Notes under the pieces: model-generated
The model's database searches: none
Told to the model about the DNA's origin: nothing
What the model saw: only the letters and a program-made list of their open reading frames with translations
Assembly (NCBI RefSeq): GCF_048323675.1
Contig: NZ_JBLWFK010000002.1
Coordinates: 186,001-250,000 of the forward strand
Direction of reading: 5' to 3'
DNA: 64,000 nt
From: Mangrovimicrobium sp048323675
GTDB taxonomy: Bacteria > Pseudomonadota > Gammaproteobacteria > Pseudomonadales > Halieaceae
Shown here: one piece after another, positions 35,602-44,543 of the stretch
How positions within the stretch are numbered: the stretch's first letter is position 1
How the letters are laid out: every line of letters begins with the position of its first letter
Made by a program: the position numbers and the translations under genes

Positions 35602-36383
35602 ACGACAGCTGGTCAGCCTACGGCGTCGAGATGCACAGCCGCCTGTTGCTCGGCACTGCCCTGTACCCCTCGCCCGAGGTCATGCAGCAGGCCGTGGCGG
35701 CGAGTGGCGCCGAGGTGGTTACCGTGGCGCTGCGCCGGCAGGCGCCGGCCAACGGCGGAGGCAATACCATCTGGGATTTTATTCGCAGGCTGGACCGGCG
35801 CCTGTTGCCGAACACCGCCGGGTGCCACTCGGCACGGGAAGCGGTCACCCTGGCGAAGATGTCCCGGGAAATATTCCATACCAACTGGATCAAGCTGGAA
35901 GTGATCGGCGACGACTACAACCTGCAGCCGGACCCCTTCCAACTGGTGGAAGCGGCTCGCGAACTCGTCGCCGACGGCTTTGCGGTATTTCCCTACTGCA
36001 CCGACGACCTCGTGCTCTGCCAGCGCCTGCTCGACGCCGGCTGCGAGGTGCTGATGCCCTGGGGCGCGCCGATCGGCACCGGGCAGGGCCTCGTCAACCC
36101 CTATGCGCTGGAAACCCTGCGCGCCCGGCTGCCTGCAGTGCCGCTGATTGTCGACGCCGGACTCGGCGTGCCCTCGCACGCCGCAGCCGCGATGGAAATG
36201 GGCTGTACCGCAGTGCTGCTGAATACCGCCGTGGCGCGGGCCGCCGTCCCGGAAGCCATGGCGCGCGGTTTTCGTGCCGGTGTCGAGGCCGGTCGTACGG
36301 CCTGGCTGGCGGGCGCGATGCCCAAACGCCAGACGGCCGAACCCAGTACCCCGGTGCTCGGCACCCCGTTCTGGCAGCAGTGA
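35598..36383 (+). CDS. thiG: Thiazole synthase ThiG
   Basis: TIM-barrel enzyme of 261 residues that joins deoxyxylulose phosphate, ThiS-thiocarboxylate sulfur and dehydroglycine into the thiazole phosphate. The Schiff-base lysine is K99 in NWIKLEVIGDD. Other signatures are LLLGTALYPSP, VTVALRR and LIVDAGLGVPSHAAAAMEMG. The ATG overlaps the thiO stop by four bases. Its carrier partner ThiS is not adjacent here but lies after the thiD-thiE fusion. Confidence 0.97.
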   Translation: MNDSWSAYGVEMHSRLLLGTALYPSPEVMQQAVAASGAEVVTVALRRQAPANGGGNTIWDFIRRLDRRLLPNTAGCHSAREAVTLAKMSREIFHTNWIKLEVIGDDYNLQPDPFQLVEAARELVADGFAVFPYCTDDLVLCQRLLDAGCEVLMPWGAPIGTGQGLVNPYALETLRARLPAVPLIVDAGLGVPSHAAAAMEMGCTAVLLNTAVARAAVPEAMARGFRAGVEAGRTAWLAGAMPKRQTAEPSTPVLGTPFWQQ

Positions 36384-36391
36384 GGCAGTCG

Positions 36392-37900
36392 ATGGATACA
36401 GGAACAATGCAGCCAGTCGTCTACGCCATCGCCGGTTCCGATTGCAGTGGCGGGGCAGGGGTGGAGGCGGACCTCGCGACCTTTCGCGACCTCGGCGTAT
36501 ACGGCTGCAGCGTGATCACTGCGCTCACCGCGCAGAACCGCAATGGCGTCCAGCGAGTGACCGCCACGCCGCTGGAACAGGTGCGCGCCAGCCTGGCCTC
36601 CCTGCGCGAATGCTATCCCCCGGCCGCGGTAAAGCTGGGGATGCTCGCCAGTAGCGATATTCAGGCGCTGGTGGGCGAGTACCTGCAGCAGGTCGACGTC
36701 CCGGTGGTCTGCGATCCGGTACTGGCGGCCTCTGCCGGCGGTACTTTGCTGGATGATGACGGGATCGCAGGCTACCGGGAACTGTTGCCGCGGATCAGCC
36801 TGCTGACGCCCAACCGGGACGAGGCGGAGCGCCTGTGCGGCTTCGCCATCGACGGCCCGGGGCAGGTGGAGGCCGCGGCCCGGTACCTGTTGCGGCTCGG
36901 TTGCGGCGCAGTGCTGGTCACCGGCGGGCATCTCGACCTCGGTGACGGCTATTGTTACGACTATTTCTGCACTGCCGGAATGGCGTTCTGGTTGCGCGGG
37001 GAACGTATCCCGACGCCGCACAGCCACGGCACCGGTTGCACCCTGTCGTCGGCGATAGCCGCCGCCCTGGGCCGGGGTTACGCGCTGGAAGACGCCGTCG
37101 TACTGGGCAGGATGGTCGTCGGCCACGGCCTGCGCCATGCGCGGGCACTGGCTGGCGGCAGCGGCGCGGTGGACCACGGTAGCTGGACCGCGCAACTCGC
37201 GGACCTGCCGGGCCTGTGGTCCCGCTTTCCCGGCGACACACAATCCGTGGAGTTCCCCGCGATGGATACTGTGCCCATGGGGCTCTACCCGGTGGTCGAT
37301 TCCGCCGAATGGGTGGAAAAACTGTTTGCCGAGGGCGTATCCACGGTACAGTTGCGCGTCAAGGATGCTGAAGAACACGCGCTGCGCGAGAGCATCCGCA
37401 GGGCGGTTGCCGCCCAGCGCAGATACGGCGCACAGCTGTTTATCAACGATTACTGGCAGCTGGCCATCGACTACCGGGCCTACGGCGTGCATCTCGGCCA
37501 GGAAGACATCGCCACCGCCGACCTGGCGGCTATCGCCGACGCCGGCCTGCGGCTGGGCCTCAGCAATCACGCCTGGCATGAACTGGCCAGGGCCCACGCC
37601 CTGAAACCTTCCTATATCGCCCTGGGCCCGATCTACAGCACCACCACCAAGGCTATGCGTTTTGCACCCCAGGGCCTCGCCCAGTTGCAACAATGGGTGG
37701 ATACCCTCGGCGGGCATTATCCGCTGACGGCCATCGGGGGTATCGATGAAGCTCGCGCGGCGGCGGTGGCGGCCACCGGTGTCGGCAGTATCGCCGTGGT
37801 CCGGGCAATTACCGAGGCGGCGGATTACCGCCGGGCGGTGCGCAGGCTGGCGTCCAGCCTGCGCGCGACCGGGGGGTGGGAACCAATGTCGAACCCGTAA
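36392..37900 (+). CDS. thiDE: Bifunctional ThiD-ThiE: HMP(-P) kinase / thiamine phosphate synthase
   Basis: Fusion of 502 residues. Residues about 8-265 are the ThiD kinase (AIAGSDCSGGAGVEADL, VCDPVLAASAGG, PHSHGTGCTLSSAIAAAL), which phosphorylates hydroxymethylpyrimidine phosphate. After a linker, residues about 290-490 are the ThiE barrel (VSTVQLRVKD, LFINDYWQLA, GVHLGQEDI, GPIYSTTTKA), which couples pyrimidine and thiazole to thiamine phosphate. The ATG at 36392 has a GAGG that overlaps the thiG stop. Fusing the two steps should channel the pyrophosphate intermediate. Domain order ThiD-then-ThiE is known in some other bacteria. Confidence 0.95.
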   Translation: MDTGTMQPVVYAIAGSDCSGGAGVEADLATFRDLGVYGCSVITALTAQNRNGVQRVTATPLEQVRASLASLRECYPPAAVKLGMLASSDIQALVGEYLQQVDVPVVCDPVLAASAGGTLLDDDGIAGYRELLPRISLLTPNRDEAERLCGFAIDGPGQVEAAARYLLRLGCGAVLVTGGHLDLGDGYCYDYFCTAGMAFWLRGERIPTPHSHGTGCTLSSAIAAALGRGYALEDAVVLGRMVVGHGLRHARALAGGSGAVDHGSWTAQLADLPGLWSRFPGDTQSVEFPAMDTVPMGLYPVVDSAEWVEKLFAEGVSTVQLRVKDAEEHALRESIRRAVAAQRRYGAQLFINDYWQLAIDYRAYGVHLGQEDIATADLAAIADAGLRLGLSNHAWHELARAHALKPSYIALGPIYSTTTKAMRFAPQGLAQLQQWVDTLGGHYPLTAIGGIDEARAAAVAATGVGSIAVVRAITEAADYRRAVRRLASSLRATGGWEPMSNP

Positions 37901-37919
37901 AGGACGAGGAATCAGCAGC

Positions 37920-38117
37920 ATGAAAATACTGGTTAATGGTGAGTGGCGCCTCACCGGGTCGGAGACCCTCGAGGACCTGGTCCGCGAGTTGGATTTCAGC
38001 GAAGGCGAGGTTGCGACAGCAGTGGATGGCGTATTCGTCTCCCGCGGCGGGCGCGAACACACCCTGATCCACGAGGGCACTGTGGTGGAAATCGTCTCCC
38101 CGATGCAGGGTGGCTGA
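37920..38117 (+). CDS. thiS: Sulfur carrier protein ThiS
   Basis: Ubiquitin-fold carrier of 65 residues ending in Gly-Gly (SPMQGG), the tail that ThiF adenylates and that then bears the thiocarboxylate used by ThiG. MKILVNGEW and the LEDLVRELDF helix are typical. A GAGG lies about ten bases before the ATG. It sits between thiDE and thiF, so carrier and activating enzyme are made together. Confidence 0.95.
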   Translation: MKILVNGEWRLTGSETLEDLVRELDFSEGEVATAVDGVFVSRGGREHTLIHEGTVVEIVSPMQGG

Positions 38118-38123
38118 AGCGCA

Positions 38124-39110
38124 ATGAGCGACACACAACGGTACTCCCGCCAGACCCGCCTGCCGGATATCGGCGAGGACGGGCAGCAGCGCCTGGGTGC
38201 TGCCCGGGTGCTGGTTGTGGGTGTCGGCGGCCTGGGGCTTCCGGCGGCGGCCTATCTTGCCGGTGCCGGAGTTGGGCATATCACCCTGGTCGATCACGAC
38301 GTGGTGGAGCTGCACAACCTGCACCGGCAGGTCTTCTACCGCGAGGAGGATATCGGCGCGGCCAAGGTGGCCGCTGCGGCGCGTCACCTGCGCGGGCTGA
38401 ATTCCGCAATCTCCATAACCGCCTGCCGGGAGCGGCTGCGCGATGCCAACGTGGCGACGCTGGTGGCGGAACACGACCTGGTCCTCGATACCGCGGACAA
38501 TTTCACCGTGACCTACCTGCTGAGCGATAGCTGTCTGGCGGCGGGCAAACAGCTGGTCTACGCCGCACTGCTTGGCCAGCGCGGCCAGCTCGGCGTCTTT
38601 TGCGGCACAGCGCCCAGTTATCGGGCGGTGTTTCCCGAGGTGCCCGCGGCGGCGGGCAACTGCGAGAGCAATGGCGTACTGGGTACCGCAGTTGGCGCGC
38701 TGGGCGCGATGCAGGCACAGGAAGCTATCAAGCTGCTGGTCGCATCACGCAGTGCATTGACCGGCAAGCTGCTCACCGTGGATTTCTGGCACAACCGCTT
38801 TGCCACCCTGGATTTCCAGGGCGCAGCCGAGCCTGGAGCATGCACCCGCATTCCGCTACTGGCCAGCGTGGACCTGCGGTCGACGGACCAACTGGTGGAT
38901 GTGCGTTCGGACCCGGAGCGCGCGACGGATGCCGTGGAAGGCGCACTGCACCTGCCCGGGTACCTTGGCGACCCTGCCTACCGGGAACTGCTCCCGCAAG
39001 CGGGGCGGCTGGTGTTTTTCTGTGCCAGTGGCGTCCGGGCACAGGTCGCGGCCCGGCGGTGCGCCGAGTTGCACCCCGGCGCGGAGGTCGCTGTCCTGCT
39101 GCGGGACTGA
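38124..39110 (+). CDS. thiF: ThiF adenylyltransferase fused to rhodanese domain
   Basis: E1-like enzyme of 328 residues that adenylates the ThiS tail. The nucleotide site is VVGVGGLGLPAAAYLAGAG and the Arg/Asn pair is in ELHNLHRQVFY. The Cys used for the acyl-disulfide in the family is present in GNCESNGVLG. Residues about 250-328 are a rhodanese domain with active-site loop CASGVRA, which could deliver the sulfur directly. The two CxxC zinc pairs usual in ThiF/MoeB are absent (PSYRAVFP where others have a CxxC). It ends the thi operon, six bases after thiS. A MoeB-like role is possible but context favours ThiF. Confidence 0.92.
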   Translation: MSDTQRYSRQTRLPDIGEDGQQRLGAARVLVVGVGGLGLPAAAYLAGAGVGHITLVDHDVVELHNLHRQVFYREEDIGAAKVAAAARHLRGLNSAISITACRERLRDANVATLVAEHDLVLDTADNFTVTYLLSDSCLAAGKQLVYAALLGQRGQLGVFCGTAPSYRAVFPEVPAAAGNCESNGVLGTAVGALGAMQAQEAIKLLVASRSALTGKLLTVDFWHNRFATLDFQGAAEPGACTRIPLLASVDLRSTDQLVDVRSDPERATDAVEGALHLPGYLGDPAYRELLPQAGRLVFFCASGVRAQVAARRCAELHPGAEVAVLLRD

Positions 39111-39189
39111 AGTGGCGGCGCAGGCCACGTTTTTGGCGCGCAGCGTCATGTGGGAAGTTGCGACCCGGGTCTAGCATGGAAGTGTCGGG

Positions 39190-39206
39190 GGCAGTGGATC
39201 ACTGCC
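39190..39206. other. Inverted repeat upstream of the 130-aa gene
   Basis: GGCAGTG and CACTGCC are perfectly complementary, spaced by GAT. No T-run follows. It lies 39 bp before the start at 39245 and 79 bp after thiF; it may be an operator or a weak terminator stem. Confidence 0.35.
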
Positions 39207-39244
39207 ACGAGACGCAAGACCCTTAATGGCATCGGAGGCTTCCC

Positions 39245-39637
39245 ATGTTGACAGAACTGCACCGTGACTGGATGTACACTTGCGCGTCTGCGAAGGCGAT
39301 ACAGGGCCTGCTCGACGAAGGTTTGATTTCCCAGCTTCGGGCACTGGAACTGAAGGCGGCGCTCAGCAACCCGCAGCGGATGGCGGCCAGTCTTGCTGCC
39401 CTGGAGATGGGGCGCGTGGAAAACGTCGCCATGGCCCTGGCCTGTGAGTGCGCCCTGTTGTACCAGGACGCGTCGCAGCAGGAAGATCCCGGCAAGGGCG
39501 ATTACCTCAAACTGGCTGCCCGGGCGATGATGCTGGAAGACATGCCGGAACCCTTTATCCGGGTGAGCCTGTCGGCCCTGCTCGACGAAACCCGGACAGA
39601 GGATTTTCAGCCTGAATTGCAGGTGAAAGCCTGCTAG
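39245..39637 (+). CDS. Unknown 130-aa protein
   Basis: Soluble, mostly helical protein that I do not recognise. A GGAGG ribosome site precedes the ATG, and codon use matches neighbours, so it is probably translated. Features are LHRDWMYTCASAKAIQGLLD at the N terminus, an alanine/leucine-rich central helix with two Cys (ALACECALL), and an acidic end finishing in Cys. It has no signal peptide or membrane span. It lies between the thi operon and a PQQ sugar dehydrogenase without tight coupling to either. Confidence 0.65.
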   Translation: MLTELHRDWMYTCASAKAIQGLLDEGLISQLRALELKAALSNPQRMAASLAALEMGRVENVAMALACECALLYQDASQQEDPGKGDYLKLAARAMMLEDMPEPFIRVSLSALLDETRTEDFQPELQVKAC

Positions 39638-39669
39638 GATTGGGGCCCCAGTTTTTGATGTATTCGTGA

Positions 39670-40854
39670 ATGCCAGCCCCGACCCGGATTCCACCTGAAT
39701 CACTCGCCGCTTCCCACCATTCCCTTACTTTATTCGCCACCAGCCTGTTGCTTTCGCTGGTGGCAGCGCTCTCCCTCAGTGCCTGTGCGGCCGAAGCGCC
39801 GGACCATCCATTCGCGGTGACCGTCAAGGCTGACTTCGACCAGCCCTGGGCCATGACTTTCCTTCCCGATGGCCGCCTGCTGGTCACCGAGAAAGCGGGT
39901 ACCCTGAAACTCTATGACGACGCCGGCGTGATCGGCGAGGTGGCCGGTGTGCCGGATGTGGCCTTCAGCGGCCAGGGTGGATTGGGCGATGTCGTCCTGC
40001 ACCCGGACTTCGGCCGGAACTCCCTTGTTTACCTCAGTTATGCCGAGAAAGGCGCGGGTGGCTATGGCGCGGCTGTTGCGCGCGGTGTCCTGCAACTGGA
40101 TTCGGCGGGCGGTGGCCAGCTGACCGAACTGCAGGTGATCTGGCGGCAGGTGCCGAAAGTTTCCGGCGCTGGTCACTATGGCCACCGCATCGCCTTCGGA
40201 GCAGACGGCAAGCTCTGGATCAGCTCCGGTGAACGGCAGAAATTCGATCCAGCCCAGGATATGGGCGCAAACCTCGGCAAGATTATCCGACTCAACGACG
40301 ACGGCAGCCTGCCCGGGGACAATCCCTTCGCCAACCGGGGTGGAGTCGCCGCCCAGGTCTGGACGCTGGGTCACCGCAATCCCCTTGGCCTCGCCTTCGA
40401 TGGCAGCGGCCAGCTCTGGGAAGTGGAGATGGGACCGTCCGGCGGCGACGAGCTGAACCGTATCGTCCGCGGGGAAAACTACGGTTACCCCATCGTGTCC
40501 GAGGGGCGGCACTATTCTGGCATCGACATTCCCGACCACGACACGCGTCCGGAATTCGCGGCACCGATAATCGCCTGGTCACCGGTGATTTCACCTTCCA
40601 GCCTGATCTTCTATGACGGCGAGGAATTTCCCCAATGGCGCGGAAACGCCTTCATCGGCGGGCTTTCGTCGAAATCCCTGGTGCGTATCCAGTTTGCGGG
40701 TGACAGCGCCAGGGAAGCGGAGCGCTTCGCTATGGGCGCGCGCATCCGCGAGGTGGAGCAGGCGCCCGACGGCAGCCTCTGGCTGCTGGAAGACGGGTCC
40801 AAGGGTTCTGAAGGGCGTTTGTTGCGCCTCGCCAAGCCCGCGCAAGGCGACTGA
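39670..40854 (+). CDS. PQQ-dependent sugar dehydrogenase (GSDH/YliI family), lipoprotein
   Basis: Soluble-type six-bladed propeller aldose dehydrogenase of 394 residues attached by lipid. The signal ends in SLSAC (lipobox). The family opening QPWAMTFLPDGRLLVTEKAG, the catalytic His in GHYGHRIAF, and HRNPLGLAFD and LWEVEMGPSGGDE are all present. It should oxidise aldoses to lactones in the periplasm with PQQ and calcium. No PQQ biosynthesis genes are in the window, yet a second PQQ enzyme is encoded at 12817, so PQQ is made elsewhere or imported. It converges on the EthD-like gene. Confidence 0.92.
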   Translation: MPAPTRIPPESLAASHHSLTLFATSLLLSLVAALSLSACAAEAPDHPFAVTVKADFDQPWAMTFLPDGRLLVTEKAGTLKLYDDAGVIGEVAGVPDVAFSGQGGLGDVVLHPDFGRNSLVYLSYAEKGAGGYGAAVARGVLQLDSAGGGQLTELQVIWRQVPKVSGAGHYGHRIAFGADGKLWISSGERQKFDPAQDMGANLGKIIRLNDDGSLPGDNPFANRGGVAAQVWTLGHRNPLGLAFDGSGQLWEVEMGPSGGDELNRIVRGENYGYPIVSEGRHYSGIDIPDHDTRPEFAAPIIAWSPVISPSSLIFYDGEEFPQWRGNAFIGGLSSKSLVRIQFAGDSAREAERFAMGARIREVEQAPDGSLWLLEDGSKGSEGRLLRLAKPAQGD

Positions 40855-40860
40855 TCGCAC

Positions 40861-41274
40861 TCAGTCCCGGTAACTCAACTCGACATGGGTGGCCTCGCCA
40901 TTGGGGCCCATCGGCGAGTCGTATTCGACGACACTGCATACCGGGTTGGCGTGGGATGCGAACAGCCTGGCTTCGTCGTCCTTGACCGCCTGCAGGCGAT
41001 CCGGGCTGCCGATGATCTTCTGCGAGTTCTCGAAATCCTCGCGGCTGTTCCACCAGATTTCCATGATGCAGTCGTAGCCCGGGTCGTGGACCTCGCCGGT
41101 CACCGGGTTCTTTTCCGCGTGCAGGTACCGGCGCACGTAGCGCACGGCGTTGGGGATGGAAGGGGAGCGCCCCATACGTTTGGACAGCTGCGAGTGCTGG
41201 TTCTCGTAGTAGTCCATGAATTCCTCGGCAGTCATGTCCGGGCGCTTTTTGAAAAAACAGATTTGCTTGAACAT
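40861..41274 (-). CDS. EthD-domain protein
   Basis: Small ferredoxin-like-fold protein of 137 residues. The signature FKKRPDMTAEEFMDYYENQH is the EthD (ethyl tert-butyl ether degradation accessory) motif, followed by RYVRRYL and DCIMEIWWNS. The frame extends 28 codons upstream, but the ATG at 41274 has AAGG at a good distance and begins the conserved strand. Related proteins are small dimeric isomerases, cyclases or P450 accessory proteins. Given two P450s elsewhere in the window, a link is possible but unproven. Confidence 0.85.
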   Translation of the reverse strand: MFKQICFFKKRPDMTAEEFMDYYENQHSQLSKRMGRSPSIPNAVRYVRRYLHAEKNPVTGEVHDPGYDCIMEIWWNSREDFENSQKIIGSPDRLQAVKDDEARLFASHANPVCSVVEYDSPMGPNGEATHVELSYRD

Positions 41275-41397
41275 CGCTGGGCCTTGCTGGTTATTTATTA
41301 GTCTTTCACTGCATCTTCGATGAATCGATTGCGTTTGTACAGTCGCTCGTCCGGGCATCCATCGCCCCCGGTGGATTGGCGCGCAGTATCCCGGGGC

Positions 41398-41868
41398 TTA
41401 CTCGAACCAGGCGCCGCCAACCCTGACCGCGATGACCAGGCCCTGGGCGCAGAGTACGCCCCCGGAACTGAGCTGGCAGTCGAGGCTTATCTTGTTTTCC
41501 CGCGCCTCGGTGACCGTCGCCTTCAGCGATGCCCCGGCGGCGATTTCCACCGGCGCGCGGTAGGAAACGTCCAGTTTGCCGGTGACAAACCAGATAGTCT
41601 CGCCCGCGCCGATTTCCCGGCCCTCCATCTGGTAGGCCTTGGCGATGGCGGTGCCCACGCAGTGGCAGTCAATCACGGTGGCGATAATGCCGCCGTTCAG
41701 GTAACGCTCCGGTCCGGCCGAGTGAAAGCTGGCGGGGCTGAAGTGGCAGACCGATTCGTCTTCTCCGGACCAGTAACTCTTGATCCTCAGGCCGTTGTGG
41801 TTATCGGGTCCGCAGCCGAAACAGTGGTTGTTGGGAATCAGGTCCTGGAAAGCGGGGTTGCCTTGCAT
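41398..41868 (-). CDS. PaaI-type hotdog thioesterase
   Basis: Acyl-CoA thioesterase-like protein of 156 residues. The N-terminal NNHCFGCGPDNHNGLRIKSY is typical of the PaaI-like group that begins with a CxGC turn. LNGGIIATVIDCHCVGTAI is the hotdog helix carrying the catalytic position. The ATG at 41868 has GGAG eight bases upstream; the frame extends further, but without conservation signs. It probably recycles CoA from dead-end acyl-CoAs. It lies 123 bp beyond the EthD gene on the same strand. Confidence 0.87.
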   Translation of the reverse strand: MQGNPAFQDLIPNNHCFGCGPDNHNGLRIKSYWSGEDESVCHFSPASFHSAGPERYLNGGIIATVIDCHCVGTAIAKAYQMEGREIGAGETIWFVTGKLDVSYRAPVEIAAGASLKATVTEARENKISLDCQLSSGGVLCAQGLVIAVRVGGAWFE

Positions 41869-41992
41869 CGTGGTCTCCGGCGACTGGTACCGAGGGTACA
41901 AGTGTAGCCGGAAATTACCGACGCGGAGCAAGCGCTACAGCAACACCGCTGGAGTGCCCGGTGCCCCGGCACACCAGCCGGTGCCGGCCGGA

Positions 41993-44539
41993 TCAGATCC
42001 AGATCATCGCGCCCAGTTCGAAGGGGTGGCTCTGCGCGGGATTGTAGGGATACATGCGAAGCTGGTAGTACTGCAGGCCCGCCAGCTGGGGATCCATATC
42101 CAGCCCGAATATCTGGTAGTCGCCCTCCTTTTCCAGGGGAGAGAGCTCACTGGTGAGCTCGACGGAGAATGCACCGGATTCGTCCTGGCGGCCCAGCAGG
42201 CACTCCAGCCGCACGTCATCGGCGGCAAGCCCGTCGAGCAGGGCGCGCACCCGCAGCATGATCTGGCCGTCGGTGTGGACGACCAGCGGCGGCTGGACCA
42301 GCAGTTCCATACTCACCTGGGGCCAGGCGGCGCGCACCTTGAGCTTCCACGCGGCCAGTTCCTTCGCAAGGGCGGCGTCATTGGCTTCGAGTTTCTGCCG
42401 CTGGTCGCGGGCAGCGGTGTAGAACTGGGTCACGTAGTCGCGCAGCATGCGCTGGGCGTTGAAGCGCGGAATGGTCGATTTCATCGAGGATTTCGACAGG
42501 GCAACCCACTCGGAGGAATAGCCGCCGCTGTTGCCGTCGTAGTAGGTGGGAAACACCTCGTGTTCCATGATGTCGAGCAGGTCCCGGGCTTCCTCGAGGA
42601 AGCGATGGTGTTCGTCAAACTGGCCGCCGCGGGGCGTAATGCCCCAGCCATTGGTGCCGTCGTAACCCTCGCCCCACCAGCCGTCCAGTACGCTGAGATT
42701 GACCGCGCCGTTGAGGCCGGCTTTCTGGCCGGAGGTGCCGCTGGCTTCCAGGGGGTATTCCGGGGTGTTCAGCCACACGTCCACACCGGCGACCATCTGC
42801 CGGGCGAGCGCCAGGTCGTAGCCTTCGAGGAGGAATATCTTGCCGATGAATTCCGGCCGCATGGAGAATTCGTGGATCTGCCTGATCAGCGCCTGGCCCG
42901 GCTGGTCCTTGGGATGGGCCTTGCCGGCGAAGATGATGATGGCCGGTCGCTCGGGGTTGCCCAGCAACTGCGCCAGGCGCCCGGGGTCCGCGAACAGCAT
43001 GCCGGCGCGCTTGTAGGTGGCGAAGCGGCGGGCGAAGCCCATCACCAGGAGGTCCGATTCCGGCTCCACCAGGTAGCGCAGCATGTGCTTGATGACCGCG
43101 TCGGAAGTGCCATTGCGGCGCTGCTGCTTTTCCACGCTGGCGGCAACCCGTTCCAGCAGTTCGGATTTCAGCGCCTTGTGGATGCTCCAGTAATGGTGGT
43201 TGGGAACGTCGTCGAGGCGCTGCCAGTAATCCTCGTTGAGCAGTTCGTTGCGCCAGTCGTCCAGGCGCAGGTCGAACAGGCTGATCCAGTCGGGGGCGAG
43301 GAAGGTCTGCAGGTGAACACCGTTGGTCACGTAGCCGATGGGGTTCTCCTCCGGGGGAATCTGCGGCCAGATCTGGCGCTCCATGTCCGAGGCGACGCCG
43401 CCGTGTATCCGGCTGACGCCGTTGTGGAAGCGGGTACAGCGCAGTGCCAGGGTGGTCATGTTGAAGCCGTCCCCGCTGGTGACGCCGAGCGCGAACAGCT
43501 GCTCGAGCGTCATGCCCAGGGCGTGGGCCATCGGCGTCAGGTAGCGGGCGACGAGTTCGTGATCGAAGATGTCGTGGCCGGCCGGCACCGGGGTGTGGGT
43601 AGTAAATACCGTGCCGGCGGCGACCAGTTCCATCGCACTGAGGAAGTCCAGCCCCTCGCGCATGCGGAAAGCGCAGCGTTCAAGCAGCTGGAAGGCTGCG
43701 TGGCCCTCGTTGATGTGCCAGGCCGTCGGCCGCAGCCCCAGTGCGCGCAGTGCGCGCACCCCGCACACGCCGAGCACCAGTTCCTGCTGGATGCGCATCT
43801 CCCGATCCCCGCCGTACAACTGGTGGGTGATGTGCCGGTCGGCCTCGCTGTTGCCCGGCAGGTTGGTGTCCAGCAGGTAGAGGTTGATATGGCCCACCCG
43901 CGCGGTCCACACCGCGACTTTCAGCATGCGACCGGGAAACTCGATGTCCAGGGTCAGCTGCTGGCCGGATTCGGTGAGAGTCGGTACCACGGGGAGATCG
44001 TGGGGATGCGAGGGGGTATTGATGACCTGCTGCTGGCCCTGGCCGTCGATGATCTGGGTGAAGTAACCCGCCTGGTAGAGCAGGCCCACCGCGACGAAGG
44101 GCAGGCCGAGGTCGCTGGCGGCCTTGCAGTGGTCGCCGGCGAGAATGCCGAGGCCCCCGGAATAGATCGGGAAACTCTCGTGGAGGCCGAACTCCAGGCA
44201 GAAGTAGGCGATCAGGTCCTTCTTCGGGTCGAACGCCCTGGTCAACTCGGGATGGCCGCGGTGTTCGCGGTAGGAATCGTAGGCCGCCATCACCCGGCGG
44301 TAGTCCTCGAGGTAGGAGCGATCCTGGGCCGCCTCGTCGAGGTTCTGCTGGGACACGCGGCGCAGGAAAACCTTGGGATTGTGGCCGCATTCCTCCCACA
44401 GTACCTTGTCCAGCCGTTCGTAGAGCTGGCGGATGGAGCGCTCCCAGCTGTAAACGAGGTCGTTGGCGAGGTCGGCCAGGCGTTCGAGCGCCTCGGGGAT
44501 GATGGGTTGTACTTCAAGGGGAAACCGGGTGCCTGCCAT
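41993..44539 (-). CDS. glgP: Alpha-glucan (glycogen) phosphorylase
   Basis: GT35 phosphorylase of 848 residues of the shorter thermostable-type subfamily with an N-terminal DUF3417 region (LEVQPIIPEALERLADLANDL). It releases glucose 1-phosphate from glycogen. The PLP lysine region is GTSGQKAGLNGAVNLSVLDG and the substrate loop is FCLEFGLHESFPIYSGGLG. The true start is the ATG at 44539, with GGAGAG upstream, four bases after the glgA stop. It is the last gene of the glgB-glgA-glgP unit. Confidence 0.95.
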   Translation of the reverse strand: MAGTRFPLEVQPIIPEALERLADLANDLVYSWERSIRQLYERLDKVLWEECGHNPKVFLRRVSQQNLDEAAQDRSYLEDYRRVMAAYDSYREHRGHPELTRAFDPKKDLIAYFCLEFGLHESFPIYSGGLGILAGDHCKAASDLGLPFVAVGLLYQAGYFTQIIDGQGQQQVINTPSHPHDLPVVPTLTESGQQLTLDIEFPGRMLKVAVWTARVGHINLYLLDTNLPGNSEADRHITHQLYGGDREMRIQQELVLGVCGVRALRALGLRPTAWHINEGHAAFQLLERCAFRMREGLDFLSAMELVAAGTVFTTHTPVPAGHDIFDHELVARYLTPMAHALGMTLEQLFALGVTSGDGFNMTTLALRCTRFHNGVSRIHGGVASDMERQIWPQIPPEENPIGYVTNGVHLQTFLAPDWISLFDLRLDDWRNELLNEDYWQRLDDVPNHHYWSIHKALKSELLERVAASVEKQQRRNGTSDAVIKHMLRYLVEPESDLLVMGFARRFATYKRAGMLFADPGRLAQLLGNPERPAIIIFAGKAHPKDQPGQALIRQIHEFSMRPEFIGKIFLLEGYDLALARQMVAGVDVWLNTPEYPLEASGTSGQKAGLNGAVNLSVLDGWWGEGYDGTNGWGITPRGGQFDEHHRFLEEARDLLDIMEHEVFPTYYDGNSGGYSSEWVALSKSSMKSTIPRFNAQRMLRDYVTQFYTAARDQRQKLEANDAALAKELAAWKLKVRAAWPQVSMELLVQPPLVVHTDGQIMLRVRALLDGLAADDVRLECLLGRQDESGAFSVELTSELSPLEKEGDYQIFGLDMDPQLAGLQYYQLRMYPYNPAQSHPFELGAMIWI

Positions 44540-44543
44540 GGTG

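Noticed and set aside
39670..40854. Link of the PQQ sugar dehydrogenase to the thi operon
   Set aside because: It is separated by the 130-aa gene and 30-135-bp gaps, with no functional relation to thiamine synthesis.
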